A stretch of DNA of 64,000 nucleotides from Pisolithus tinctorius (taxonomy: Eukaryota; Basidiomycota; Agaricomycetes; Boletales; Pisolithaceae), in the NCBI GenBank assembly GCA_024663395.1, contig JANFAH010000028.1:372001-436000 (forward strand). Reading direction: 5' to 3'. The notes under the pieces were generated by a model. The model saw only the letters and a list, made by a program, of their open reading frames with translations, made no database searches and was not told the DNA's origin. A program made the translations under genes and the position numbers. Shown piece by piece: positions 1 through 11,800 of the stretch. How positions within the stretch are numbered: the first letter of the stretch is position 1; every line of letters begins with the position of its first letter.

Positions 1-2
1 AA

Positions 3-735
3 GCCAAACGTCAAAGGGCACCAAGCCAAAATCAATCTGCCAGTCCATCCAAAGTAACAAGCCATCATTTGTCTCCTGGCCCACAGACTGGCCACCCCAG
101 TAAGTTATTCACAGTCCTATATTTTTGGCTAATCGGTTGAACTAATATTTCTATTGAGTAGTGGAAATTATTACTCTGTCATGGCTATCCCGGTCATGGT
201 CTCGTGCAAGAAGCACTGCAACAGACCCACCCATCACTCCAGTGGTGACTACTACAACCGGTGCTGATGATCCGTGCCATTGTGACAAGTATCGGGAAGA
301 GGTTACCATCCTCAAGCAGGAGAATGCTGACATGAGGTGGGAGATTGAAGTAACCCATACTGAGCTTGCTGCTCTCCATCAGGTGGTAGATGCCATCTGT
401 AATCACCTATTCCCAGCCCCAGATGTGCTTAACCATCCTCTGGTCCCATTTCACGCTACATCCAACCCTACACTGGTACCTCACATGCCAGTCATGGTGG
501 AACTTGGCACTGCCACTGGTGTTGTAGAGGTTCAATCATCCTGAAGCGGCTCAAGACAGGAGTCCACTGAACCCCCCCCCCGGCTTCATTCGAGGGAGGT
601 GCTGGCTTGGAAGTACCTCCTTCAAATGTCGAACCTGTGCATGGACCTGCTGGAGGTCCAGCAATATCTATTACTCCACCACCACCAGCAGTCGGATCAG
701 CGCCCAGACAGGAAGGTAGGATGGAGGTCGACTAA
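3..735 (+). pseudogene. Broken partial gene, coiled-coil hypothetical protein
   Basis: The 5' end lies outside the window. An S/P/Q-rich exon (frame 3) runs to 99, then an intron with a GTAAGT donor at 100 and an AG acceptor at 158 or 161 joins in frame to a segment ending at 544. That segment has a Cys-x-Cys and a heptad-like coiled coil (KYREEVTILKQENADMRWEI). The in-frame TGA at 542-544 can be explained as CGA to TGA. A run of ten C at 572-581 then shifts the frame, and a Gly/Pro-rich tail ends in RMEVD and TAA at 733-735. Frame, codon usage and intron support a former gene; stop and frameshift suggest it is broken. I do not recognise the family. A sequencing error in the C run could explain the frameshift but not the stop. 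Confidence 0.4.
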
Positions 736-1250
736 CTTTAATGTACTTGTCATTTCGCAATCCATTGGTGTTTTTTGTCTTTGTACTTGTACTTGGTTAG
801 CTGCAGAAATATATTTTATGTTGTCAAAATGCGATCTCCAGGAAGAAGTAGCTACCCCTGCTGGTAGTTGTTACTGTATAATTCAGATACTGGAAAACCA
901 ATCTGGTACAGTGATGTCTGTACCAAGGCCATGGTGTGACAAGTGCTAAGGGCCAATGGAGTCATGGTTCACCTAGATGATTGAATGATGACTGGCTGGC
1001 ATAACTCAATTGTTTTTTCTGTATAGCATGATGGTGGCTTTCATGGTATTGTTCTGGCTTGCTGGAGGCTGTAAGGCATTGAAATCACAGTTTAAATGTA
1101 CTGGGTAGTTGGCTAGTCTTCTGGTCATTACCAGAGCCACTATTGTGGTAATACATGCATCTCTGGCATGGTACTGGTACCAGTATGTACATACACTGTG
1201 GACCTGCCCCCAGGAGGTCAGGCAGGTCAGGCATGGTATGGTATAATTTC
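736..1250. other. No gene recognised; approach to minisatellite
   Basis: I see no convincing coding region here. CpG becomes rare after about 850. From about 1,020 onward, words of the following minisatellite (tggctt, catggtatt) already appear, so this is probably degraded repeat DNA. Confidence 0.4.
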
Positions 1251-2480
1251 TGGGCAGGCCTCCATGGCATTAGTGCCAGGACAGCTTGACTGATGGCCTC
1301 ATGTCATTGGGGGATGTGCCAGAACTCATTACAATGGTGCTGTGACAGCCTGCATGATGGCCTCATGGCATTGGGGATGTGCCAGAACATATGGCATAGG
1401 TGCCAGCATGGCTTCCATGGTATTGGTGTTGTGCTGGAACACATTAAAATGGTGCCAGGATGGCTTACATGATGGATGCAGTGAATTGGGGATATGCCAG
1501 AATACATGGAACAAGTGCTGGGGTGGCTTCCATGGCATTGGTGTTGTGCCAGAACACATTACAATGGCATAGGTGCCAGGAAGGCTTCCACAGCATTGGT
1601 GTTGTGCCAGAACACATTACAATGGTGCCAGAATGGCCTGAATGATGGCTGCATGGCATTGGGGATGTGCTGGCACTAATTACAAAGGTGCCAGGATGGC
1701 TTGCATGATGGATCCATCGCATTGGAGATATGCCAGAATACATAGAACCAGTGCCAGGATGGCCTCCATGGCATTGGGGATGTGCCAACTCTCATTACAA
1801 AGGTGCCAGGATGGATTGCATGATGGACCCATGGCATTGGGGATATGCTGGAATACATGGAACCAGTGCCGGGCCGGCCTCCATGGCATTGGTCCGGTGC
1901 TGGTACACATTACAATGGTGCTGGGATGGCCTGCATGATGGCCCATGGCATTGGTCCAGTGCTGGCACACATTACAATGGTGCCGGGAGGCCTGCATGAT
2001 GGCCCCATGGCATTGGGGATGTGCTGGAACACATGAACCTGGTGCCAGTGCTGGCTCACAATACATCGGTGCCGGGACAGCTTCCATGATGGCCCCAAGG
2101 CAGTGGCATATGCCAGAGCACATGGCATTGGTGCCAGAATGGCTTCCATGGCATTGGCATTGTGCCAGTTCACATTAAATCAATGCCAGCCAGGACAGCT
2201 TCCATGGCATTAGTCCTGGGTTTGTGTTTGCCTGGCTCACATTGCTTTGGTGCTGGGATGCCTTGAATGACATTGGTATTGGGTCTGCCCATGTGGAATT
2301 GATGCCAGGACAGCCAGCATGTCATTGGTGTTGTGCTGGCCTGCATGGCATTGGTATTGGGCCTATTCATATTGCATTGGTGTTGGCCTGGCTCACATGG
2401 CATTCATCCCCAGATGGCCTGCATGGCAGTGTTGCCGGGATGGCTAGCATGGCATTGGTGTTGGGCCAGCTTGCATGACA
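1250..2480. repeat. Minisatellite array, about 52-63 bp units
   Basis: About twenty imperfect head-to-tail copies of a unit built from 'ggtgccaggatggc', 'catggcattgg' and 'gccagaacacattacaatgg'. Spacings between successive 'attgg' words are 52, 63, 53 and 57 bp in the part I measured. Copies differ by substitutions and small indels. Open frames across it (rich in Trp, His, Cys and Met) are by-products of the repeat in every frame and are not called as genes. CpG is rare but not absent. Confidence 0.8.
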
Positions 2481-3560
2481 GTGCTGCCAGGGGTGAACTC
2501 AGGGGCTGAGCCCATCCATACCTTCTGGGGACACCCAACTCTGGGCTTACCTGGGACTACTCATATTGCAGTGGCTACACCCTAGTCCCACAGCTGGCTT
2601 GTACCCCATGATGACAATTCTAACCTCTGCCCAGCCATTCTCTATAATGACTCCTACTTATGGGCTCAGCTGTATGCTATGGTGACACTCATTTATTGGG
2701 CCTCCCCATAGTCCATGATGACACTTACTCCCCAGCCTGCTTGTAACTGACAATGACAATTCAATCCACAGCTGCACCATTCCTCATGACAACATTTCCT
2801 CTCAGGCTCAGCTGTACTACATGGTGACACTCATCAGTTGGGCTCTCCCATACTACAAGGTGACAATAGGTTCATGGCTCTCATGTAACACATGTGCACA
2901 AGCCATACATGAGCTCAACCTCCACTGGCCCATCACCAATGGCTGATTGTCAGCCTCTGCTGACCATGTCATATGGCCTAACCAGGTGCATGGGCTCCAT
3001 CCATGTCTGACAGTAGCTCAGCATACTTGCTTGGTCATGGGCCCATCTATATGTTGCAGCATCCTTACCCTCCACAGGCCCTCCCATATGTTGTGGCATT
3101 CCACTTACAGGCCTGTACATATGTTGCTCACACTATAGGCCCTCAGGCCTGTCCATGTGTCATGGCTAATCTATTTAGACAGGCCCATCTCAGGGTCTAT
3201 ATAAGTGTTGGCATTTTGGCACACAGGCTACCTATATGTTGTGACTAAATGGACTACATGGGGTCCTGTCCATGTCTTACAGCAGCTCAGTATACTTAAT
3301 TGGTCACAGGCCTGTCTAAATGTTTCAACATCCTTACCCACCATGGGCCCTCCCATATGTTGTGGTAATGCACTTACAGGCCCATACATATGTTGCTCTC
3401 ACTTTAGTCCCTCAGGCCTGTCCATGTGTATCAGCTAATCTATTTAGGTGGGCCCATCTCAGGGTCTATATAAGTGTTGGTGTTTTGGAACACAGGCTGC
3501 CCATGTGTTTTGGCTAAGTGTGACTACACTATGTGTATGTGGGGGCTCCCAATGCTCCTG
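2480..3560 (-). repeat. CpG-free 42-44 bp satellite array, left copy
   Basis: Degenerate units spaced about 42 bp, each with a 'ggcccatc / ggcctgtc / gggctctcc' core and a 'catatgttgtg' or 'catggtgacac' word. Not one CpG occurs here. The stretches 3,180-3,245 and 3,440-3,550 align over about 100 bp with the reverse complement of the inner edge of the array at 61.4 kb, sharing 'ggcacacaggctac' and 'tgttgtgactaa' type words. Where the right copy has CpG, this copy usually has TpG or CpA. It is therefore an old, inverted member of the same satellite family. Confidence 0.7.
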
Positions 3561-3929
3561 TCTCAGGCAGTGAATAATGCCAGTAGTGCAGGGTATGTAA
3601 GCCACACATTGTAACCATGCCAGTATAGTGGGGGTTGCACCATGGGGATATATCACCCAGTTCCCCTTGGGCTGTTCAATTGCTTGAAATATGAATACCC
3701 TATTAACCCATTCACCTTTGGACAATGGTTGGTTGCTGTTCATCACAGCCCATGGATGCATGAGCCTTTCAAGACAAATGATATGTACATCCATGTCAGA
3801 CAAGAAATATCCACAATGGAAATCAAACATGCTGAAGGTGAGAGAATGAGCTACCCTGCCACTTGATGGCTGCTGTGAATTACCCACTGATCTGCCTGTC
3901 AGGTAAAGGGCAGAATGCAAGGGCAGGGG

Positions 3930-5425
3930 ATGGAAACTGTGGGTTCACATTGAGATAACATTTAACTACAAATCCTTCTCCAGGACAAACTGAATATGAG
4001 TTGCATTCATGGCCTGCCACTTGCATTCAGCACACTTCACCAACCTTGAATACATTGCCCAGCATAACACCACACCCCAGGAGCTCCAATGTCACTGCTT
4101 CCCATCTGTATCTTATGCCACTCTTTTGCTCAAAATCTGAAGAAACTTATAGCCCATTGAAACTCTGATTTCACAAGCTCTTCTTCTTCCCAATGATCTT
4201 TGACTGATTTTGCTCACAGCCAATGAATGTGATAAACTAATTGAAGCAAATTCATCAACCTTGCAGCACAGTTGAATGGTAAAGATGACATGCATTCAGA
4301 CATCCAACTCTTTGATCCTGTGTCCCATGGGATGTCAATCAACTAAAACCATGGAAGATGGGTTCCACAGTGCTCATGTGCATTTTGGGAGAAGGCCACT
4401 GTCTGCACAGCAAGGTCTTCTTTATGCAGCTCTTGATAACATCCTAAGATATCTGCACCCATGACAAGTGCAATCATTGCATCTCTGCATTGATTATAAA
4501 TCATGGCCTGTTTGTTTACCATGACATTGATAGCATGGATCATATCCCAGGCCCACATTTTCATAGAATAGCTCTTAGCTGTCTGCATCACCCCCTGAAA
4601 GACAACCACCTTGTCTACCAATGTAAGATGGAGGCCATGTAGCACATCATTAGCTTGACCTGTGTGAAGCTTCAGCTCAATTTCTGCAAGATGTTGAAGC
4701 CCTTGAGTTCAACATGTTTCAATGCCAAGAGCAATGGAAGTGGCAATTTGTCCTGCACTCCTGCATGGTTTCTATCTGAAGCTGGTAACTCATCCCCTGT
4801 TTCATCCAGACAAGCATCATCTGAAGCATATTCCTGATCTGAATGTGCATCAAGAAACACAGTTTGCTGTATGGAGTTGCCTGCAGACATGTTGGAGCCC
4901 ACTTTAAGGTGCAGCTTCAAGTAAATCATGGCATCTGCAATAAAACCAGATTGTTCAGACGCAATGTAATCAGCATGGTGTGCCATAGCCAATTTTTTTC
5001 AATTCAGATGCCCTCTCCCTGACATCCTTTCTGTCCATGCAAAGCAAGATTATGGCCTCTTCTAAGCATAAACCATGCACTAGCCAACTAGCTGCTCCAT
5101 GTAGGCTTCCACTGGGTCTGGGTTGCTCCAATAACTCTAGTTTGATGGCATTGTCTGTTGGTACTTCTTGCAATATGTAAGTATTTTGCATTTATGCAAA
5201 AATGCAGATGCCTTACCCATCCTCAATTGAACTTCAAAGATGACCCTGACAGATGGGTCATCTATGTGGTCATGCAGTGCATGAATCTCTTGTGTTTGCT
5301 AGCTGTTTTGCTGCTCTGCAAACAAGGCTTCATCTAGCTTGATATATGCCTGCTTTGCCAATGGCACTGCTGCTCAAGCTGCTTTGAGCTTCCATGATAG
5401 GCTATCTGCTTAATCCCATGATGTC
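3930..5425 (-). pseudogene. Relic of KDZ-type transposase C-terminal region
   Basis: On the minus strand, broken frames from about 5,420 down to about 3,930 keep the order of segments I associate with the C-terminal part of KDZ (Kyakuja-Dileera-Zisupton) transposase proteins in Agaricomycetes. In order: a helical piece with EIHALHDHIDDPSVR; an acidic linker with SDQEYASDDACLDETGDE; a helix of the type QANDVLHGLHLTLVDKVV; then IYNQCRDAMIALVMGADIL, then CYQELHKEDLAVQT, then WLRAKSVKDHWEEEE, FQWAISFF and AKEWHKI. Many stops (several explicable as CGA or CAG turned into TGA or TAG) and frameshifts separate the pieces. The catalytic core is not visible. CpG is almost absent, fitting long methylation-driven decay. 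Family assignment rests on memory of the repeated pattern, not on a search. Confidence 0.6.
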
Positions 5426-5489
5426 AGAGAGTGTGCTGCAAGTGGATCCTCAGACTAACCAATGCAAATCATCATCTTCATGAAGTTGG

Positions 5490-5840
5490 AATCACTCATA
5501 TGGTGAGACTCTGCACAAACAACAGAAGCAATTGCCAGAGTATTGCCAGAGCCAACATTAATGACAGAGGATACCATAATAGACCCGATGCCTACACTAC
5601 CCATCCACATCTATGCAATAACCCAGTAACCAATGGTGTTGCATATCCAAATTTATGGTAGCCCAGCCTAGGCCTCTGCTTGAGCCTCCTGCATATTGGC
5701 CTTTGGTTGAACTATTGCATGACAACTGGTGTCAGGCAAACATTCCCTCCAACCCCTACTTTGACTGGTATCCCTTCAAATTCCCCTTGTGCCCAAACAG
5801 CACCCTGTCCTATGTCTGGCATGCACTGGTGCTGCAAAGG
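5490..5840 (+). pseudogene. CpG-decayed copy of one exon of the 34.8-39.6 kb gene
   Basis: This stretch aligns collinearly with the third exon (35,420-35,785) of the Zn2Cys6 gene at 34.8 kb. Anchors include 'ctgcacaaac', 'attgccagag', 'tgacagagg', 'caataacccagtaac' against 'caacaacccagtaac', 'gcccagcct', 'ctccaa', 'cccctac', 'ttgactgg' against 'ttgactca', and 'caaattcccc'. Runs of CpG in the intact gene (acgacgacgca) appear here as TpG (atggtgttgca). The similarity stops near the intron donor of the intact gene. It is a dead fragment of the same family; I infer decay by deamination of methylated CpG. Confidence 0.65.
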
Positions 5841-8750
5841 TTGTTGGAGCACATAGGACCAGGACAACTAGACCACTCGTGAGCGCTGGGGTTTGATTAC
5901 ACCCAAACAGTCAAACAACAAGCAATGTCTCCGCTTTGCCAGGCTAGACATATGGTAAATCTACGGATTTCACTTGCCGAGCACTCGTAATAAAGGTTGG
6001 CTCATTGAAGAAACCGCTAACATAAGTATTGCGCATGTAGGTATACACTGAACGAAACAAATAGGGAATCTGGGATACGAAGTAGTTCTGTCTATCGAAC
6101 GCAGGGTATAATGGAAGAACGGTATACCTTGAATTCGTATCTTCTCTGCTCCAACACAAGTTGGTATGAGACAGATGATGGGCAAGACAGAATGCCAATG
6201 AGGTGACGACGTCAATCGCGTTCCTCAGTCACTGGATCAAGTCTACTCTGTCCCTCAAACGAACAGAGATGTTGATCGTGACAAACCGAAGACTCGATGT
6301 CATCAGCGATATGCACGCCCTGGCCGTCACATCAATGAACATCAAGGCGCATAGGTTTCACTCGTACCTGCTGACTCTCAGAATGACCCGTCACTCTCGT
6401 GGATGTGTCCTCAGTTCCATTACACTCAGGTGCAGGCTGTCTCCTTCTATTGCCAATCCACTCTTGTATTTTCTGTGCACCTGACAGTATCAGTGGGAAT
6501 AACAGCGCTGGGAACATGCTCGCCACTATGAAACCACATGCAAGAACAGGGGAGCCTGCTATTGCTATGATTTCGACGTTGCGGATGATGAGCACGCCCA
6601 GGTGAGGGATGGCAGCGAAAATGGCAAAAGTACGGTGTCCCATGGCATAGATACGATCCTACACGGCTCTACCAACATGAATCCGTGGGTGAGAGAATGG
6701 TGCCTTACCCGTAACTCCCCGGGGGTCAGCCTACCATAAAGCAAGTGCATCCACTCCGCCATGGTGAGAAACACAAGTGCAAATAGGACTATGTAAGTGT
6801 TGTCGGTACGAACATTTGGGCTGTATGGATGGTGTCATGGTAAGAGCAATGCACGTAGTGATGTTGGCATACTTCAGGTAGCTTCGATACTGTACACAAA
6901 TGAGAACATCACAGATACAGGAAGAGGGAATGAAATACCGCATCAATATCCCATTCCCAGTACTCAACCAAATTTGCTAGGACGTGAGCATAGTCGTCGA
7001 CTGCGCATAGGTTGGCGAAGGGAGTGAGTTGCAATATGAATTGGAGAGCAAGATCCATGGCCAACTAGTAGTGGGGGGCAGATAACAGTTTCCATCGCCT
7101 TTTAAACTGTGAGGGATGCATGGCGGCTAGCAACGGAAGAGGCTGACAGAAACCTGATCAATAATATCACCAGTTGGAATGACTTTGGCCCATGCCAACG
7201 AGGAGGAGGAGTGTTGTGATCGGAATTTCTAGTCCCTTGCGTGAGGCTTGTGTGCGTTAAAAAAAGGATCTCAAACGGGGATTTCATTTGATACAAATGC
7301 CATTGAATCCCTCTGTCTTGGTCACACTCGTCTCGGCATCTCGCTGATCTGTGGTGTGGCTGGGGATTTCATCCCTCTCTGTCTCTGTTGCATTCGTCTC
7401 GGCATCTCGCCAGTCCCTTGCGTGAGGCTTTTGTGCGTTAAAAAAAGGATCTCAAACGGGGATTTTATTTGATACAAATGCCATTCCCTCTGTCTCTGTC
7501 ACACTTGTCTCGGCATCTCGCCGATCTGTGGTGTGGTCTGGGGATTTCATCCCTCTCTGTCTCTGTCACACTCGTCTCGGCATCTCGCCGGTCTGTGGTG
7601 TGTGCTGTGTATTATGAACTAGATCTAAGTGCCGAATTTCTTAATAGCTTTCATATCGAATGAAATCCCCGTTTGAGATTCTTTTTTTACAGCGGCCTTC
7701 ATATCGATAGACCAGAATTGACCAAAACTCAAAAGAGCACTCTTTATTTAGTTTTGGAATGTAACCACATTAGTCGGTGGTATCCAACATGTCTAGAAAC
7801 TGATTCCACATCTCTGATGCAGTGAAGGAGCAATGGGTGAGGATGTCTACCTGCATGAGCTCTCGAGAGAGATTGTGAGGGTCACTGGTGCCAGGCAACG
7901 CATGGTGATCAAATGGTGGAATGGAGAGACATGAACATTTCGGTGTTGGGAAACTATGGATATCGGGCTACCTATGGTGCAAAAATATTTGAGAGCAGTC
8001 ATGCGTTAATGTTATTGTACCAATCGATGGTGGACATTGGCAACAGCGGGGAGTTGGGCACTTGAAACTGGCCCGCGGCACCACACTCAAGCACAGCACG
8101 CGCTCCTCCTACTCATGCGTGACAGAGACAGAGGGAATGGCATTTGTATCAAATAAAATCCCCGTTTGAGATCCTTTTTTTAACGCACAAAAGCCTCACG
8201 CAAGGGACTGGCGAGATGCCGAGACGAATGCAACAGAGACAGAGAGGGATGAAATCCCCAGCCACACCACAGATCAGCGAGATGCCGAGACGAGTGTGAC
8301 CAAGACAGACACAACGGATTTTGGAGAGTTAAGGACAGGTCTTAATGTAGTAGAAAATGTAAAGACTACACTTGAAAATTAATTCAACAATTTTTCGAAG
8401 GCGAAACTTGAAGTTTTCGTGAACGCCTCGATGTTTACCAATACTTCAAGTTCACGCACATGTATCGATGGCGTCAGAACGTCAATTTGAGCTTCAAGTT
8501 TGGTAGTGGTTTGAATGTGCGTGCAAACTTCCGATTTCGTCTTCACATTGTGACTTCAACAAACCATCAAGAATGAACTATGTTCGTGTATTGGCCAAGA
8601 TTCCAAATATGCACGAACAATAAATACTCTGCCTAATTTTGAAGTTTGGGACGAGGACAAAACGTTGATTGAAATGTAAAGTATTATGTACAGTTTATAT
8701 GAATTGCCCATTGGTCGCCCGCCCATCGCCCACCAATCACCCACCCATCG
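5812..8750 (+). repeat. Left inverted arm of the 23-kb unit
   Basis: Reverse-complement match to 27,055-28,996. The outer 1.5 kb (5,812-7,314) is nearly identical to the right arm: I found four differences, all CpG transitions. After a 1-kb insertion the arm resumes at 8,310-8,750, where it is clearly more diverged. Its inner end is a short 'atcgcccacc' type tandem repeat next to the transposase stop. On the minus sense the arm holds broken frames with hydrophobic segments (for example 6,643-6,332, with a stretch IPHLGVLIIRNVEIIAI), perhaps a former multi-span membrane protein. I could not assign a family, and stops and shifts make it non-coding now. No clear target duplication flanks the arms. 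Confidence 0.85.
7315..8309. mobile_element. Foldback-type insertion with 187-bp identical terminal repeats
   Basis: The left arm is interrupted here relative to the right arm, where the same position (about 27,485) is continuous ('ccctct' followed by 'cacaacgg'). The insert starts with 'gtcttggtcacactcg' and its first 187 bases (7,315-7,501) are, as far as I can read, identical to the reverse complement of its last 187 (8,120-8,306). Each terminal repeat contains a 75-bp piece copied from the adjacent host arm (the 'ccttgcgtgaggctt ... gatacaaatgccatt' region). The 620-bp centre continues the same short tandem units (ctcgtctcggcatctcgcc, ctctgtctctgt). It has no coding capacity. A 3-bp 'aga' remains at the right junction, with no ordinary target duplication. 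Confidence 0.7.
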
Positions 8751-8852
8751 CCCTCTGGTCGCCCAAAATCACTATCATTTTACTTCAAGCGCCCAATTTC
8801 TGTCAACAACAGCAATGACAACCAGATTTTTATACTACGTGAAGCTCGCAGA

Positions 8853-11800
8853 TCAGTCCTGCATGAAAGAGTTAATGGAAATATCTTGGGCGAGAGGACA
8901 AAATTGCTCACCCGACAAAGAGAGAGCACGACGATGCGATCATCTGCGACAGCCCACCTGGCAAAGTGACTGACAACCCACAATGATTCGACGGTTTCCA
9001 AGTGGTTTGAGAGTGCGGAAGAGTACGACTTGGTGGGAAAGTGGGGGTAGGCAGCAAATGGATCTGATTCTGTAGCATGTGGCAGCAAGGAATATCGCAG
9101 TACAGCAAAGACAAATACCCCGTCACGACCATAGATATACTTGATAGTGCCAGGGATGGGCGAGCATTTGTAGTCGCCTTTTGGATAGAATAGAATAAGC
9201 GAGTTGCCGTCATGAGTCGAGAACCTGTTGTACACGGTGTTGTCAAGTTTGAGGTGGGCACATAGGACTACATGTCGCTGTTGGGTTAGTTCAAACAAGT
9301 CCTTCGGTGTCACTACCAGCTTAGCACTGTCAGGCACTCACGTTCCAGCGTCCAATGCGTCTCCATGGGTCTCCCAACCTCCATCTGTAGTACCGTATGC
9401 ACGATCAAGAAGAAGTTTACATTCATGGATAGCAGGGGGGCAGCGAGGTCGAGACAACCAACTACGAAGTCTTCCAGCCTTCAGATATGACTGAATCATT
9501 GTTTTCTCCAGCTCTTCTGTTTGTTAGATTCAGTTTTCAAGTTCTACGGCTTATTCCGTCGATCACAAACCTGTCTGGTAGTTGGTCGGAAGACGTTGCA
9601 GCACCCCGATCAACCGCTCAAATGGAAAGCACCACCATGATTGCACGGGTCCAAAGAGTAGGAGGTAATCATATATGTGAAACGACGCGTGGTGATTGGG
9701 TCATGCATCAAGTGTAGGATAGAGTTCCTTCAGCTTTCCAACATAGCTGGCGATATAGGCACGATATGCAGAAGCTCGCGAAGTACTCATGGTCCGAGCG
9801 CAGGCAAGATTGACGGCAGAAACGAGATCCATTGTGTGATCGAGAACGGCCTTAAGGTCTGCGCCATCATCGGAACAGTCGTTACTTGTACCCCAAAGAT
9901 TGATCAACGCTAGGGGAAGATAAACCGTGATCAGTGAGCGCCATTCATCTGCCTTGATAGTGCCAGCGGACACATCGCCAAAATTGCTGGGAACAGAGCC
10001 TAACCACGACGGCGTCACGATGTCACGAATAACTTTGCGAACTTGATTCAACACGTCTGACTTGGCAAACTTGCCGGGTCGCTGCTGTAACGCAGACAAG
10101 GGCATCTGCAGCCGCTGAGTATACATCGCATTAGCTGCAGGACACGTAGTAAGATCAGGAACAACTTACCCAAGCAACAAGCGCCTTGGCATAATCAGCT
10201 TTGAGAACTTTACCACTCTTCGAGGGAACACACCCTAAGCTCTGGCAAACAAATTTCAGAGGGCGAGCATTTTTGTGGACTAGCGACTCCCGCAAGTCGG
10301 TCATGAAGGACTCGACAGCTGTGTTGTCGTCATATGATGGGACCGGTGAAACAAGAAGCTTGTGAAGCGCCGAGACTTGCGTGATCTCCTTCGTTGTCAT
10401 AGACAGCGCCTCGGGGGTACCAGGGACGACCTGCTTAAACTCGTAGTGAAATGCAGGAATTACGGAGTGCGCAGCGGAAGAAGTCTCTGTGGTTAACCCA
10501 AGCAGACTGCGCACATGATGTTGAACAAGGCCCTCGAGTATACAATGCATCGAATCTATGACGAGTTGGCGAGTGGGGTCCCAATATGGCAAACGCCACA
10601 GTTCTGAGTAGCGAACACCGTATTCCTTGAATATCCTGTCACGTGCAGAAGACGTATGTGCATCCCTCCATTGCTCTGCATATTGGCGGAGCTTGTCTTT
10701 GTCACGTGCCATCCAGTTGTTGAAGTCCGTCCGACTGTAATTTGTCTTGTGGTAGCAGCTGCAAACAGTGCAGAAGAAGTGACTCCCAATTCCAGCAAAA
10801 GCGGCAAGGTGGCGAGAGGCAGGGAGATCACAGACAACAAGGGCGATGGCACTGCGTGTAACTCGTCCGCCAGGATGATTCGCCGTTCTCGAAAAGCGAA
10901 TACCAGAATCCCAAGCAGCAACTAGGTCGTTCATCAGTGGTCGTATGTAATGATTAAGATTTTCGAGTGATGGTTGTTTGGGGCCTGGAATAATGCCAGC
11001 AAGATAAAGATTTTCCAGCTTGTACCTCACATCCAAAGGCAGATTGAGACATGCCATCGAAATGATCCCAGACGACACACTTGGTCCCCGTACACTCATA
11101 CCTCCAGGGTTGAAGAAATCCACGTGAAGCGCAAACGCATATCGACCTTCATCTCCACGATCAACGAAACGCTTCCCAGGCACAGGCCCATGGAACTCTC
11201 GAAGGAACTGGGCTTCAAATGGGTTCTTCACAAAGCATGGTTGCGAGGATGAGGCATGTAAATCGTCACATGCAGAGTCCATCGCTGCCTCGGTATCTGG
11301 TCGAGACAGTAGTGTTGCGAGGTAGTCTTTGAAGTCGTGGTAGACAAACACTTTCTTCGGGTAAGGATTCCCCTCAGCTCGTGTATTGAGTAACGGCTCG
11401 CCACATTGCTTCTCCGGTGAAGGGAAATGAGTGCAGAAGGAAGGATAAGTGGGGACATCCGATCCGAGTGAAAAGGTGGGAGCATAGAGGCAATGGCAGC
11501 TGCAGACAGCATACGTCACTGTCTTGGCTGTGAGGTGGAACCTGGACAAGACGCCACTGATGGTCGACGGTATTTGCTTCAGCACAGTCTCATGCGAATG
11601 ACTCAGTGTCCCATCCGGCTTCCGAAAGGCAAGGTATAGCAAGAGGGAAAGTCCGTTCATAATAAAGTTAGCACCCGGAGTGCCAACGCCAAAAATTATA
11701 CTGCACACGACTCCTAGCAATAGTGCAACTTGGGCGATCACGTCCATTTGCTCGATTGGTGGTGAGTACTGCTTCCCTGTACAATCAAACATCAGCAATG

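Noticed and set aside
1250..2480. Overlapping open frames of 60-147 codons on both strands
   Set aside because: They follow the minisatellite unit in every frame and have unit-repeated composition; no independent coding signal.
2461..5877. Ascomycete-style RIP as the cause of C-to-T loss
   Set aside because: The loss is at CpG rather than at CpA, so methylated-CpG deamination is the better explanation.
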